Of a DNA stretch of 64,000 nt, positions 28,630 through 38,731 are shown one piece after another (within the stretch, counting starts at the first letter, position 1; each line of letters starts with the position of its first letter). Where the stretch lies: the NCBI GenBank assembly GCA_030537195.1, contig JAUNOK010000010.1:1-64000 (forward strand), in the 5' to 3' direction. A program made the position numbers and the translations under genes. Source of the stretch: Eubacteriales bacterium (lineage in GTDB: Bacteria > Bacillota > Clostridia > Lachnospirales > Lachnospiraceae). The notes below the pieces were generated by a model. It did not search any database. It saw only the letters and a program-made list of their open reading frames with translations, and was not told the origin of the DNA.

Positions 28630-30084
28630 TTATTCCATCCGAACCAAAAGGCACACACATTCCACATGCACCGTATGCGAGAACTGATCCACAGGCTGCA
28701 CCTTAACAGTCTTGTAACCTTTAGTCGCAAGCAGTCCTAAGTCACGGGCGAGTGTTGCCGAATCGCAGCTTACATACACGATACGGTCAGGCGACATCTT
28801 GACAATAGTGTCAAGAAGCGACTCGTCGCAGCCCTTTCTTGGCGGGTCAACGACTACGACATCAGGAGTAATGCTCTTTCTTGCTTCCTCACGCTGTGCC
28901 TCCGTTGCAGATGTGTCTGCTGCCAGTCGCGCCATTTCCTCGTAGAAATGTGGTACGACCTCTTCAGCCTTTCCGACAAAGAACTCAGCATTATCAATGC
29001 CATTAATCGCTGCATTATTCTTTGCATCCTCTATAGCCTGAGGAACAATCTCAACGCCATATACTTTTCTTGCATTCTTAGCAAGGAATAAAGATATTGT
29101 TCCTATTCCGCAGTACAAATCCCATACAGTCTCATTGCCTGTAAGTCCTGCGTATTCAAGGGCTTTTCCATACAGCTTCTCAGTCTGTCTTGGATTAACC
29201 TGAAAGAACGAAAGTGGTGATATCTGGTATTTGATATCGCCGATATAATCTTCAATATAGCTCTTTCCCCACAGAGTTTCGCACTGTCTTCCAAGAATGA
29301 CATTAGTGTTCTCCGTGTTGTAATTAAGCATGATTGACTTGATACATTTGTCAGTACTTATATCTGAATCGAGCGACACTTCTGTAAGGCGCTTTACAAG
29401 CGATTCTTTCAACTTGTCAGGCAGCTTCGTACCGTTAATAACAAGACAGACCATTATCTCGTCTGTGTGGAAGCCTGTTCTTATAAGGACATGACGCACA
29501 AGCCCTCTTCCAGTCTGCTCATCATATGGTGTAACACCGTTAAGCTCCATCCAGCTCTTTATGACAGCAAGAATATACTGGTTCTCTACTGCACCAATCT
29601 TACAGTCAGTACATGAAATAATAGAGTGCGTTCTTCCTGCATAGAAGCCCATCACAATACTTCCGTCCTTAGCTGTTCCAACCGGATACTGCGCTTTATT
29701 TCTGTATCTGAAAGGCTCTTCCATTCCGATAGCCGGGAAAAACTCATAGCCTTCTATCTTACCGATACGCTTAAGATTATCGTCAACCAGCTTTTCCTTG
29801 AATTTAAGCTGTGCCTCATAGCTCATCTGCTGAATCTGGCAGCCACCACACTGTCTTGCAACCGGACAGGCAGGAGTCACTCTGTCAGGTGAAGCCTCTA
29901 TAATCTTCTCAAGCCTTGCATAGCCATAATTCTTCTTGGCTTTAATAATCTTCGCCTCAATCTTATCTCCAATTATTGCGTCCTTAACAAAGAGGGTGTA
30001 TCCGTCAACCTTGCCGATACCCTCTCCGCCAGTTCCTATATCTTCTATTACAAATGTTACTTTATCATCTTTCTTAAAACTCAT
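28630..30084 (-). CDS. rlmD: 23S rRNA (uracil-5-)-methyltransferase, RlmD/RlmCD type
   Basis: The 484-residue enzyme starts with a TRAM domain (about 1-60) and has four Fe-S cluster cysteines, CPVARQCGGC (about 71-80) and CTDC (about 157-160). The SAM-dependent methyltransferase domain shows SFFQVNPRQTEKLY, DLYCGIGTISLFLAK (about 320), DPPRKGCD and the catalytic Cys in YVSCDSATLARDL (about 440). Firmicute versions (RlmCD) methylate U747 and U1939 of 23S rRNA. An insertion (FYEEMARLAADTSATEAQREEARK) sits before the DPPR block. The start overlaps the end of the upstream exonuclease gene by 11 bases. Confidence 0.92.
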   Translation of the reverse strand: MSFKKDDKVTFVIEDIGTGGEGIGKVDGYTLFVKDAIIGDKIEAKIIKAKKNYGYARLEKIIEASPDRVTPACPVARQCGGCQIQQMSYEAQLKFKEKLVDDNLKRIGKIEGYEFFPAIGMEEPFRYRNKAQYPVGTAKDGSIVMGFYAGRTHSIISCTDCKIGAVENQYILAVIKSWMELNGVTPYDEQTGRGLVRHVLIRTGFHTDEIMVCLVINGTKLPDKLKESLVKRLTEVSLDSDISTDKCIKSIMLNYNTENTNVILGRQCETLWGKSYIEDYIGDIKYQISPLSFFQVNPRQTEKLYGKALEYAGLTGNETVWDLYCGIGTISLFLAKNARKVYGVEIVPQAIEDAKNNAAINGIDNAEFFVGKAEEVVPHFYEEMARLAADTSATEAQREEARKSITPDVVVVDPPRKGCDESLLDTIVKMSPDRIVYVSCDSATLARDLGLLATKGYKTVKVQPVDQFSHTVHVECVCLLVRME

Positions 30085-31018
30085 TAGTTGTCCTTCTTAT
30101 ATTAGAATCAAGCCATCTGTTATAACCAAGCCAGTCGTTGGTATCCTTGGCTTCAAGTGCTTCTCTTAATGTCTCAAGCTTTGCGTCCATATTATCTGCC
30201 ATAGATAATGCAACAGCCTCTGCTATTGATGGCTTCTTAGGTGAGCCATACTCAAGCTCTCCGTGATGTGAAAGTATGCAGTGTCCAATCTGCATTGCAA
30301 GCATATCAGGGAATCCGTCAATCTGCTTAACCTTTTCCATAACCATCTCGTATCCGATAACAATATGTCCTAAGAAATTACCCTCGTCAGTGTAATCATT
30401 TTTAGGAAATTCAGATAATTCCTTAACCTTGCCGACATCATGCAGCATTGCACATGTTATAAGCAGGTCTCTGTTAAGGAAATCATAGTTGCTGCTCATC
30501 TTGTCACATAATCTTGTTACGCTTAGGCTGTGCTCTAACAATCCGCCTGCGAAACCATGATGTACTGTCTTGGCTGCTGACACGCATTTGAACTTCTTTG
30601 CAAATGCTTCATCCTTAAAGAAAGAATATAACAGCTGTTTCATATATGTATTCTTAACACTGTCTACATACTTCATCAGTTCTGCAAACATGTCATCAAT
30701 ATTAAATCTTGATGATGGCACATAATCAGATGCAACATATTCATTCTCAGATGCAATTCTTGCTCTTTCTATCTTAAACTGTAACGCTCCGTTGTAGCTT
30801 GTTACCTGACCTGTTACTGCAACATAATCATTAACATCAAATTCAGCAATTCCGCCTGAATTAAGATCCCATATCTTAGAATCAATCTGACCTGTCTTAT
30901 CTGCAAGCATTACATTAGCATATTCCTTGCCAGTCTTAGTAAGTGCAATTGACTTTGATTTGCACAGATATACCTCTGAAATCCTCTCTCCATCTTTAAG
31001 AGTCTCTATATAACGCAT
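30074..31018 (-). CDS. yhaM: YhaM-type 3'-5' exoribonuclease
   Basis: The 314-residue protein has an N-terminal OB-fold (about 8-90; KTGKEYANVMLADKTGQIDSKIWD) and an HD domain (about 155-280) with HHGFAGGLLEHSLSV, CAMLHDVGKVKEL and CILSHHGELEYGSPKKP. This order and length are those of YhaM (Cbf1), which trims RNA and single-stranded DNA from the 3' end in Firmicutes. The metal-binding His-Asp pairs are intact. It is coupled to the rRNA methyltransferase gene by an 11-base overlap, and follows the HtrA-like gene by 17 bases. Confidence 0.92.
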   Translation of the reverse strand: MRYIETLKDGERISEVYLCKSKSIALTKTGKEYANVMLADKTGQIDSKIWDLNSGGIAEFDVNDYVAVTGQVTSYNGALQFKIERARIASENEYVASDYVPSSRFNIDDMFAELMKYVDSVKNTYMKQLLYSFFKDEAFAKKFKCVSAAKTVHHGFAGGLLEHSLSVTRLCDKMSSNYDFLNRDLLITCAMLHDVGKVKELSEFPKNDYTDEGNFLGHIVIGYEMVMEKVKQIDGFPDMLAMQIGHCILSHHGELEYGSPKKPSIAEAVALSMADNMDAKLETLREALEAKDTNDWLGYNRWLDSNIRRTTNEF

Positions 31019-31035
31019 TATTCCTTCTGCCTCCG

Positions 31036-32280
31036 TTAATTAAGTTGTTTTAACTGCACGCTCACTGAAAATGATACATCTGAATAGCCATCTTTTCCCT
31101 GCCTCATAGCTGTCACATACATAGCTTCTCCATCAGCGCACTGATATAGTTTCTCACTAAACTGCTGAATTGTCAAAATACTTTGTCCATTAATTGCACT
31201 AATTACATCTCCTGCCTGCAATCCTGCGTAATAAGCCGGAGAATCAATGTCTATATTAGATATGTATACGCCACTCGGAAGTCCGTATTTCGCTGCAAGC
31301 TCATCTGTTACATTCTGTCCTGTAATTCCACAGTACATGATTCCATGCTCATTAATCATAGTCTCTATCTGTGCCTTAAGGTCAGATATTCCGATAAAAT
31401 TAGTAGTTGTATCTGTTGATGCCTTAGACACGCCTACGACTTTTCCTTCCGAATTAAACAATATTGCGAAACCGCCTGCGGTAATGCTTATACTTGTCTC
31501 AAATACTTCATATCCACTGTCCTTGCTGTACTCAACCTTAGAGCCTGCAATTGTACCATATGACACACCCTTGGAAGTTTCATAAAGCTTTCCTGACGCA
31601 ATTACAAGGTCGCCCTGCTTTACCATATAAGAATTATCCAGCTCTGCTACCGTAATATTATTACGCTGTTCAGTTGTAAGATTAGCTGCATTAATACTTA
31701 CAATTCCTATGCCTGAAGCCGTATTTCTACATACAAATGTGGCTTCTGTCTGGACATCATCAGACAGCCTTACTACATAATTCCTGCCCGGCTCTAAAAG
31801 GCTTGAACTGGTCAGAACAAGATATGTCGAATTCATATTTGCAACGACAAGCCCGGCTACCTCGGTCTGACTGCTTTCAACTGTAGGAACAGCAGAAACA
31901 GGCTGCTCAATATCAACAGCCACCACACATTTCTTAACATTATCAACCCTTGTACGCAGAGTAGCCATGGCAGCCTCGTAATTATCTTTCAAATCCTTCT
32001 CTGTGAGCGTATCTGGATATTCCGCTGTCTGGTTATCTGCCAGTATGTAATTATCCTTCTGTATATATATGACATTCTTGTCCTTATTCTTCTCTTCAAT
32101 CCTCTTCTGTAATACCGGATATAAAAATACCATAAACAAAGTTGCCGCTATTACGACAGAAACAGCAAAGAGCAGCAGCTTGCCAATCCTTATAAGCCAC
32201 TTGTACTTCTTAGCCGGGTGAAGAACTACCTGTTCTGTATACAGGTCATACTTTTCCTTATCATCTTCATTAGTTCCCAT
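31036..32280 (-). CDS. HtrA-like membrane protein with PDZ domain, protease triad lost
   Basis: The 414-residue protein has a cytoplasmic N-terminus, one membrane helix (about 30-55), a trypsin-like region (about 125-290) and a PDZ domain (about 310-405; YGLPSGVYISNIDIDSPAYYAGLQAGDVISAINGQ). Compared with DegP/HtrA, the catalytic His motif LTNNHVI reads LTSSSLL, the Asp motif TDIALI reads SGIGIV, and GNSGG reads ITAGG. All three catalytic residues are gone, so it is a pseudoprotease, perhaps a scaffold or sensor at the membrane. It diverges from mutS2. Confidence 0.82.
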   Translation of the reverse strand: MGTNEDDKEKYDLYTEQVVLHPAKKYKWLIRIGKLLLFAVSVVIAATLFMVFLYPVLQKRIEEKNKDKNVIYIQKDNYILADNQTAEYPDTLTEKDLKDNYEAAMATLRTRVDNVKKCVVAVDIEQPVSAVPTVESSQTEVAGLVVANMNSTYLVLTSSSLLEPGRNYVVRLSDDVQTEATFVCRNTASGIGIVSINAANLTTEQRNNITVAELDNSYMVKQGDLVIASGKLYETSKGVSYGTIAGSKVEYSKDSGYEVFETSISITAGGFAILFNSEGKVVGVSKASTDTTTNFIGISDLKAQIETMINEHGIMYCGITGQNVTDELAAKYGLPSGVYISNIDIDSPAYYAGLQAGDVISAINGQSILTIQQFSEKLYQCADGEAMYVTAMRQGKDGYSDVSFSVSVQLKQLN

Positions 32281-32467
32281 TGTGGACTCCTTATGTCTGT
32301 GAAATTTTCGTCTCTTATGAATACAATTATATCATAGTTTATATTACGATTATGAACAATTTATGACTTACATGTAAATATTTATAAGCAAAATATAGTT
32401 TTTTTACCTTAAATGCTGTAAACTTATAGGGTATGAAAAGATTGTTTTTAGTTTTTGGAGGTCTTTC

Positions 32468-34831
32468 GTGAATAAGAAATCTTTATCCACTTTGGAATTT
32501 TATAAAATAACCGACCAGCTTGTTTCATATGCATGCTGCGACGGTGCTAAGAAAATACTTCGCAACTTAAAGCCAATGACTGATATAACAGACATCAACT
32601 TACGTCTCGATGAGACTAATGATGCACTTTCAAGAATTTTTCAGAAAGGTTCTGTTGATTTCAGCCAGACTAAGGATATACGCGCTTCAGTGGCAAGACT
32701 TAAGGTTGGAAGCTCCCTTAATATATCAGAACTTCTTAATATAAGTGCCATTCTTTCATGTGCCAAGCATGTTAAAGATTACTATGAGCATCGTGAGGAT
32801 TCTATATCTGGCATGCTTGATAATCTTGCAACTGTTGACGCTCTCAATTTGCAGATTAAAAAATGTATTATCTCTGAAGATGAGATAAGTGATGACGCAA
32901 GTGCCAACTTAAGAAGCATTAGAAGAAGCAAGGCTATTGCTAATGACAGAATTCATTCTGAACTTAACAAGCTTCTTAATTCGCCTACTTACAGAACTTA
33001 TCTTCAGGATTATGTTATTACTACAAGGCAGGGACGCTACTGTCTTCCTGTCAAAGCTGAATATAAGTCAGCATTTCCGGGTATGATTCATGACCAGTCT
33101 TCTACCGGTTCTACTCTCTTTATTGAGCCTGCAGCAGTTGTAAAGCTTAATAATGATATCCGCGAGTTAGAGCTTAAGGAAGCCGCTGAGATTGAAGTTA
33201 TTCTTGCTGATTTAAGTGCGAAAGCTGGAGAACACACTGAAGAACTTCTGTGTGATTATGAGATACTTGTCGAACTCGACTGTATATTTGCAAAGGCACA
33301 GCTTGCAAGACATATGCACGCAAGCCGTCCAGTTATGAATACATCAGGAATTATCAATATTAAGAAGGGACGCCACCCTCTTATTGAACCTCATAATGTA
33401 GTTCCTATTGATATCTATCTTGGAACAGATTTTAAGCTTCTTATAATCACTGGTCCTAATACAGGTGGTAAGACTGTTTCATTAAAGACTGTTGGACTTC
33501 TCACACTTATGGCTCAGTCAGGTTTATTTATTCCTGCTCTTGACCACTCTGATATTGCAGTATTCACGAACATTTATGCTGATATAGGTGATGAGCAGAG
33601 TATTGAACAGAGTTTAAGTACATTTTCATCACACATGACTAACACTGTCAAAATTCTTAAAGAAGCTGATGAGAACTGTCTTGTACTCTTCGATGAGATT
33701 GGTGCGGGAACTGACCCGACAGAAGGTGCGGCTCTTGCCATTGCAATTCTTAATGACCTTAAGATGCGCGGTGTTACAACTATGGCCACAACTCACTACA
33801 GTGAAATCAAACTCTATGCACTTTCTACTGATGGTGTCGAGAATGCAAGCTGTGAATTCGACGTTGAATCTCTCCGTCCTACTTACAGACTGCTTATAGG
33901 TATTCCAGGAAAGAGTAACGCATTTGCAATCTCTAAGAAACTCGGACTTCCTGACTATATTCTCTCTGACGCATCAGAAAGACTTAACGCAGAAGATGTA
34001 CATTTTGAAGATATCGTATCTGACCTTGAACATGCGAGAATCTCTCTTGAGAAGGAACAGGCTGAAGTTGAAAGCTATAAAGCCGAGATTGCTTCTCTTA
34101 AAGAAAAACTTCAGGCTAAGAATGAGAGACTTGACGAGAGAACTGACAATATTATCCGCAAAGCCAATGAACAGGCTGCTGCCATCTTAAGAGATGCCAA
34201 GGATTTCGCGGACGAAACTATCAAAGCCATGAACAAGCACGGTATGACAGTCGCTGAGCTTGAAAAGCACCGTACTGCTGTCCGTGAGAAGATGAACAAG
34301 AATCAGGCCAAGTTAAAGGTAGAGCCTGCTAAGGTTAAAGCACACAAGGCACATGATATATCTGAATTCAAGACAGGCATGCATGTGCGAGTTCTTACTA
34401 TGAATGTTATCGGTACTGTTTCTGCAATCCATCCTGCCAAGAAACAGGTTACTGTTCAGGTAGGTGCATTAAGCACTAAGATTGATATCAAGAATCTTGA
34501 GATTCTTTCAGGATATAAGGAGCCTAAGGAAGCTCCATCCAAGGCTGCCGGCGGTTCCGGCAAGATTAAGATGAGCAAGTCTGCCGGCATATCAACTGAG
34601 ATTAACCTTCTCGGCTGCACAGTGGACGAGGCTGTTGCCCGCCTTGACAAATATCTTGACGACGCTTACATTGCCAAGATTCCGCAGGTGCGTATCGTTC
34701 ATGGTAAAGGAACCGGTGCATTAAGAAATGGTGTCACCGCTTATCTTCGCGGTGTTCCATATATCAAGAGCTTCCGCCTCGGCGAAATCGGCGAGGGCGA
34801 TGCCGGTGTAACTATTGTTGATTTCAAATAA
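32468..34831 (+). CDS. mutS2: MutS2 endonuclease / ribosome-rescue ATPase
   Basis: The 787-residue protein shows the MutS2 order: N-terminal lever region, ATPase with Walker A GPNTGGKT (about 333-340) and Walker B LVLFDEIGAGTDPTEGAAL, the coiled-coil arm rich in Glu and Lys (about 520-630), a KOW-like segment and a C-terminal Smr domain (LLGCTVDEAVARLDKYLDDA..., IVHGKGTGALR; about 710-787). MutS2 lacks the mismatch-binding domain of MutS; it suppresses recombination and splits collided ribosomes. It starts at GTG behind GGAGG. A response regulator gene follows after 21 bases. Confidence 0.96.
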   Translation: MNKKSLSTLEFYKITDQLVSYACCDGAKKILRNLKPMTDITDINLRLDETNDALSRIFQKGSVDFSQTKDIRASVARLKVGSSLNISELLNISAILSCAKHVKDYYEHREDSISGMLDNLATVDALNLQIKKCIISEDEISDDASANLRSIRRSKAIANDRIHSELNKLLNSPTYRTYLQDYVITTRQGRYCLPVKAEYKSAFPGMIHDQSSTGSTLFIEPAAVVKLNNDIRELELKEAAEIEVILADLSAKAGEHTEELLCDYEILVELDCIFAKAQLARHMHASRPVMNTSGIINIKKGRHPLIEPHNVVPIDIYLGTDFKLLIITGPNTGGKTVSLKTVGLLTLMAQSGLFIPALDHSDIAVFTNIYADIGDEQSIEQSLSTFSSHMTNTVKILKEADENCLVLFDEIGAGTDPTEGAALAIAILNDLKMRGVTTMATTHYSEIKLYALSTDGVENASCEFDVESLRPTYRLLIGIPGKSNAFAISKKLGLPDYILSDASERLNAEDVHFEDIVSDLEHARISLEKEQAEVESYKAEIASLKEKLQAKNERLDERTDNIIRKANEQAAAILRDAKDFADETIKAMNKHGMTVAELEKHRTAVREKMNKNQAKLKVEPAKVKAHKAHDISEFKTGMHVRVLTMNVIGTVSAIHPAKKQVTVQVGALSTKIDIKNLEILSGYKEPKEAPSKAAGGSGKIKMSKSAGISTEINLLGCTVDEAVARLDKYLDDAYIAKIPQVRIVHGKGTGALRNGVTAYLRGVPYIKSFRLGEIGEGDAGVTIVDFK

Positions 34832-34852
34832 TTATTATTGGGGGATATTATT

Positions 34853-35554
34853 ATGGCATCTAAACAGCGAATACTTATCGTAGATGATGATGAAAATATT
34901 GCAGAGCTTATATCTCTGTATCTTACTAAGGAATGTTACGAAACTAAGATTGTGTATGATGGAGAAAGCGCACTTTCTGAGATTCCTGTATTCAAGCCTA
35001 ATCTCGTCCTGTTAGACCTTATGCTTCCTGGCATTGACGGCTATCAGGTGTGCCGTGAGATAAGAAAGAACAATAACGTTCCTATAATTATGCTCTCTGC
35101 CAAGGGCGAAACATTTGACAAAGTATTAGGTCTTGAGCTTGGAGCAGACGACTATATTATCAAACCTTTCGAGACTAAAGAGATGGTTGCCCGTGTAAAG
35201 GCTGTGCTTAGAAGATACCACATGCCTCAGATGAATAGTGTTGATCCGGCTAACGCCAAATGCGTCAACTACCCTGACCTCTCTATCAACCTTGATAATT
35301 ATTCTGTTAATTATATGGGTAAGAATGTGGAGATGCCACCTAAAGAACTTGAACTCTTATATTTCTTAGCTTCTGCTCCTAATCAGGTATTCACAAGAGA
35401 ACAGCTTCTTGACAATATCTGGGGTTATGAATATATCGGTGATACACGAACTGTTGATGTCCATATTAAGAGAATCCGCGAGAAAATCAAAGATCACGCC
35501 CACTGGAATATCGAGACAGTATGGGGAATTGGTTACAAGTTCGTAACTAAGTAA
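34853..35554 (+). CDS. OmpR family response regulator
   Basis: The ATG at 34853 is preceded by GGGGGATA; a TTG five codons upstream overlaps that site. The 233-residue protein has a receiver domain (about 4-118) with acidic pair DDDE, phosphoacceptor Asp in VLLDLMLPG (about 52) and Lys in IIKPFE, and a winged-helix DNA-binding domain (about 135-233) with PKELELLYFLAS, FTREQLLDNIWGYEYIGDTRTVDVHIKRIREKI and VWGIGYKF. It pairs with the kinase gene 21 bases downstream. Confidence 0.93.
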   Translation: MASKQRILIVDDDENIAELISLYLTKECYETKIVYDGESALSEIPVFKPNLVLLDLMLPGIDGYQVCREIRKNNNVPIIMLSAKGETFDKVLGLELGADDYIIKPFETKEMVARVKAVLRRYHMPQMNSVDPANAKCVNYPDLSINLDNYSVNYMGKNVEMPPKELELLYFLASAPNQVFTREQLLDNIWGYEYIGDTRTVDVHIKRIREKIKDHAHWNIETVWGIGYKFVTK

Positions 35555-35575
35555 AGTGATGGAGGATAACTAACA

Positions 35576-37000
35576 TTGAAAGGATTCAGTACACTCAGCA
35601 AACATATTTTCATATATATAGCTATATGTATAATCAGCTTTATTCTTGTATCAACAGTATGCTACAAGATAGATTATAAGCACGTATACAATTATTACTC
35701 TGGCAGGCTGTATCTGCAGGCGAATGAGATAGCTAATGAATATGCTCTTGAATACCTCGGAGAATCTAAGCTAAGACGAATAGAACTTGAGATGAAATCT
35801 CTGTCAACATTCAATGACACAAGAATCATGTTCATCACACCTTCCGGTGATGTCATCCTTGATACTAACGACAGTACCACAGATAAGAGTAACGAAGACA
35901 GAGTTTTATTCACTGTTAATGATTTTGATTATGGAGACCTGAACGGAAAGCATGATATCCTGTGGGATTTTTATGGTTTGTTTTCCGAGCCGACATTAAG
36001 TGTGTTCTCGCCTATTTCCAATTCATTTGAAATCAAAGGCTATGTTGTGATTAATATACCGGAATCTGCCATTGTAGACCGCGTATATAACACATTTAAC
36101 ACGAACTATCTTACTCTTATAATCGTGCTTATTCTGTCGGCTGCATTCCTTGCTCTGTATTTCTTTCAGGTTCACAGACCTATTAAAGAAATCACCAAAG
36201 CAACCAATGAATACAGTAAAGGTAATCTTTCATACCATATTAAGCCTATGCTTAACGACGAGATTGGACGACTTGGAATGTCTCTTGATTACATGGCTTC
36301 ACAGCTTAATGAATCAGATAAGTTCCAGCAGAAGTTCCTGTCTAATATATCGCATGATTTCAGGTCTCCGCTTACTTCCATCAAGGGATATCTGGAAGCC
36401 ATTCAGGACGGAACAATTCCGCCTGAAATGCTTGATAAATATATCGGCATAATGCTTTTTGAGACAGAAAGACTTACCAAGCTGACAAGTAATATTCTTA
36501 CTCTTAATGAACTTGACCCTAAGTCTGTAAGGCTTGATATATCAACATTTGACCTTAACTCAATAATAAGACATACTGTTGAGACATTTGAAGGAACATG
36601 CAAGAAAAAGAGTATCAAGTTCAATATCACTTATGCGAACAGCGTACAGAATGTTAAAGCGGACAAGGGCAGAATACAGCAGGTTATATACAACCTTATA
36701 GATAACGCTATTAAGTTCAGCAAAGAGAATTCTTACATATACATAACTGTCAAGGAAAAGGGCGAGAAAGCGCAGATATCCATTAAGGATACAGGCTGCG
36801 GAATCGCCAAAGAAGACATTGATAAAATCTGGGACAGATTCTACAAATCAGATTCTTCACGAGGCCGTGACAAGAAAGGCTCAGGACTTGGTCTTTCAAT
36901 AACCAAGGAAGTTATTCAGGCACATGGTGAGAATATTGACGTTGTCAGTACTGTCGGTGTCGGAACAGAATTCATATTCACACTTGAACTTGCAAAATAA
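35576..37000 (+). CDS. Sensor histidine kinase
   Basis: The 474-residue kinase has two membrane helices (about 9-30 and 178-202) enclosing an extracellular sensor region of about 145 residues, then HAMP (about 200-255), the H-box NISHDFRSPLTSIKGYLE (His about 260), N-box DNAIKFS, G1 DTGCGI, F-box and G2 GSGLGLSI. All catalytic elements are complete. The TTG start has GGAGG ten bases upstream. It forms a two-component system with the preceding regulator. The signal is not known. A terminator overlaps the stop codon. Confidence 0.93.
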   Translation: MKGFSTLSKHIFIYIAICIISFILVSTVCYKIDYKHVYNYYSGRLYLQANEIANEYALEYLGESKLRRIELEMKSLSTFNDTRIMFITPSGDVILDTNDSTTDKSNEDRVLFTVNDFDYGDLNGKHDILWDFYGLFSEPTLSVFSPISNSFEIKGYVVINIPESAIVDRVYNTFNTNYLTLIIVLILSAAFLALYFFQVHRPIKEITKATNEYSKGNLSYHIKPMLNDEIGRLGMSLDYMASQLNESDKFQQKFLSNISHDFRSPLTSIKGYLEAIQDGTIPPEMLDKYIGIMLFETERLTKLTSNILTLNELDPKSVRLDISTFDLNSIIRHTVETFEGTCKKKSIKFNITYANSVQNVKADKGRIQQVIYNLIDNAIKFSKENSYIYITVKEKGEKAQISIKDTGCGIAKEDIDKIWDRFYKSDSSRGRDKKGSGLGLSITKEVIQAHGENIDVVSTVGVGTEFIFTLELAK

Positions 37001-37039
37001 AAACACACGGACATGCGTAATTGTATGTCCGTGTGTTTT
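37000..37039 (+). terminator. Terminator of the two-component operon
   Basis: A perfect stem of about 15 bp, AAACACACGGACAT with its complement, a 10-base loop and a T-run. It begins in the stop codon of the kinase gene and also lies close to the end of the convergent trmL gene. Confidence 0.88.
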
Positions 37040-37063
37040 ATTATACTTATAATTATTGTTATA

Positions 37064-37561
37064 TTACTCTTTCCAGTTAAGCCTGTGAAGATGTCCCTCG
37101 CAGTTCATATGCGAAAAATTATGCTGGCGGAGCGCTTCGTAAAGCACGATTGCCACTGAATTAGAAAGATTGAGTGACCTTATATCTCCTATCATAGGAA
37201 TTCTGATACATGTATCTTCATTATCTACAAGTATCTCCTCTGGAATTCCCGCACTTTCTTTTCCGAACATTATGTAACAGTCTTCTTCGTAATTGACCTC
37301 TGTATATGTCTTGTGTGCCTTGGTTGTAGCCATATACACTTTAGCACCCGGATTCTTTGCAAGGAAGTCATTATAATCATCATACACAGTAACATCAAGC
37401 TTATCCCAGTAATCAAGACCGGCTCTCTTTAACATCTTATCGTTAATCTGAAAACCTAATGGTCCTATAAGATGCAGTCTTACGCCTGTTGCCACACATG
37501 TTCTTCCTATATTACCTGTATTAGCCGGCATCTCCGGCTCATGTAAAACTATATTCAACAT
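37064..37561 (-). CDS. trmL: tRNA (cytidine/uridine-34-2'-O)-methyltransferase
   Basis: The 165-residue single-domain SPOUT enzyme methylates the 2'-OH of the wobble base in tRNA-Leu isoacceptors. Motifs are LNIVLHEPEMPANTGNIGRTC (motif 1, about 2-22), IMFGKESAGIPEEIL (motif 2, about 98-112) and IPMIGDIRSLNLSNSVAIVLYE (motif 3 with the trefoil knot, about 121-142). The length is typical for TrmL (YibK). It comes 9 bases after the aminotransferase gene and is last in that operon. Confidence 0.95.
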   Translation of the reverse strand: MLNIVLHEPEMPANTGNIGRTCVATGVRLHLIGPLGFQINDKMLKRAGLDYWDKLDVTVYDDYNDFLAKNPGAKVYMATTKAHKTYTEVNYEEDCYIMFGKESAGIPEEILVDNEDTCIRIPMIGDIRSLNLSNSVAIVLYEALRQHNFSHMNCEGHLHRLNWKE

Positions 37562-37570
37562 ATCTGATTC

Positions 37571-38731
37571 CTATTTCAGTGTACTGATAAACCTTTCTAT
37601 TCTTTCGAGTCCCTGCTTAAGATTATCTATAGAATATGCATAAGATATTCTTAAAAATCCTTCGCCGCAGTCACCGAATGCAGTTCCCGGAACTACAGCA
37701 AGCTTCTGTTCTCTTAACAGTCTGTTAGCAAATTCATCCGAAGATAATCCGAACTTCTTAATTGAAGGGAACACATAGAACGCTCCAAATGGCTCAAAAC
37801 AGTCAAGCCCCATCTCTTTAAATGCATGCATAAGATATCTTCTTCTCTGGTCATAAGCAGTAACCATCTTCTCAACTTCCATATCGCAATTCCTAAGTGC
37901 CTCTACAGCAGCAAACTGACTGTTAGTAGGTGCACACATAATTGCAAACTGATGAAGCTTAGTCATCTGGCTTATTATCTCCTTAGGTCCGCATGCATAT
38001 CCAAGTCTCCATCCTGTCATTGCAAATGCTTTGGAGAAACCATTAATAACAATAGTTCTCTCCTTCATTCCTGGAAGACTTCCTATTGAACAATGTTCTC
38101 CCTTATATGTAAGAGCTGAATATATCTCATCCGATATAACAAATATATCCTTCTCAATTATAACCGGTACAAGCTCTTCAAGCTCTTCCTTTGTCATAAT
38201 AGCTCCTGTTGGATTATTAGGGAATGGCATAACAAGAACCTTAGTCTTATCTGTTATACTTGCCAGAAGTTCTTCCTTAGTAAGCTTGAACTCATTCTCT
38301 TCCTTTAACTCAATAATTACAGGCTTGGCATCAGCCATAATTGCACATGGAAGATATGATACATAACTTGGCTGTGGTATAAGAACCTCATCGCCAGGAT
38401 CACACATACACCTTAACGCAACATCAATTGCTTCACTTCCACCTACTGTAACAAGTACTTCCTTCATAGGATCATAGTGAAGGTCCATCTTTCTTGCAAG
38501 ATAATTACATATCTCTTCTCTTAATTCCTTAAGCCCCGCATTAGATGTATAAAATGTTCTTCCTTTCTCAAGGGCATATATACCCTCTTCTCTTACATTC
38601 CACGGAGTATCAAAATCAGGTTCACCTACTCCTAACGAAATTGCATCAGGCATCTCACTTACAATATCAAAGAACTTTCTTATTCCTGATGGTTCTATGC
38701 CTGTTATTTTCTGTGATAATGGGTTTCTCAT
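37571..38731 (-). CDS. PLP-dependent class I/II aminotransferase
   Basis: The 386-residue enzyme has the fold type I layout: ISLGVGEPDFDTP (about 32-44), YTSNAGLKELREEI, the substrate and cofactor segments MPFPNNPTGAIM (about 168) and VISDEIYSALTY, the PLP-Lys in INGFSKAFAMTGWRLGY (about 228-244) and C-terminal FLRISYAYS. It resembles PatA/AspB-type enzymes. The substrate is not fixed by sequence. Its start overlaps the stop of an Lrp regulator gene by four bases, so that regulator probably tunes amino-acid transamination. Confidence 0.9.
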   Translation of the reverse strand: MRNPLSQKITGIEPSGIRKFFDIVSEMPDAISLGVGEPDFDTPWNVREEGIYALEKGRTFYTSNAGLKELREEICNYLARKMDLHYDPMKEVLVTVGGSEAIDVALRCMCDPGDEVLIPQPSYVSYLPCAIMADAKPVIIELKEENEFKLTKEELLASITDKTKVLVMPFPNNPTGAIMTKEELEELVPVIIEKDIFVISDEIYSALTYKGEHCSIGSLPGMKERTIVINGFSKAFAMTGWRLGYACGPKEIISQMTKLHQFAIMCAPTNSQFAAVEALRNCDMEVEKMVTAYDQRRRYLMHAFKEMGLDCFEPFGAFYVFPSIKKFGLSSDEFANRLLREQKLAVVPGTAFGDCGEGFLRISYAYSIDNLKQGLERIERFISTLK

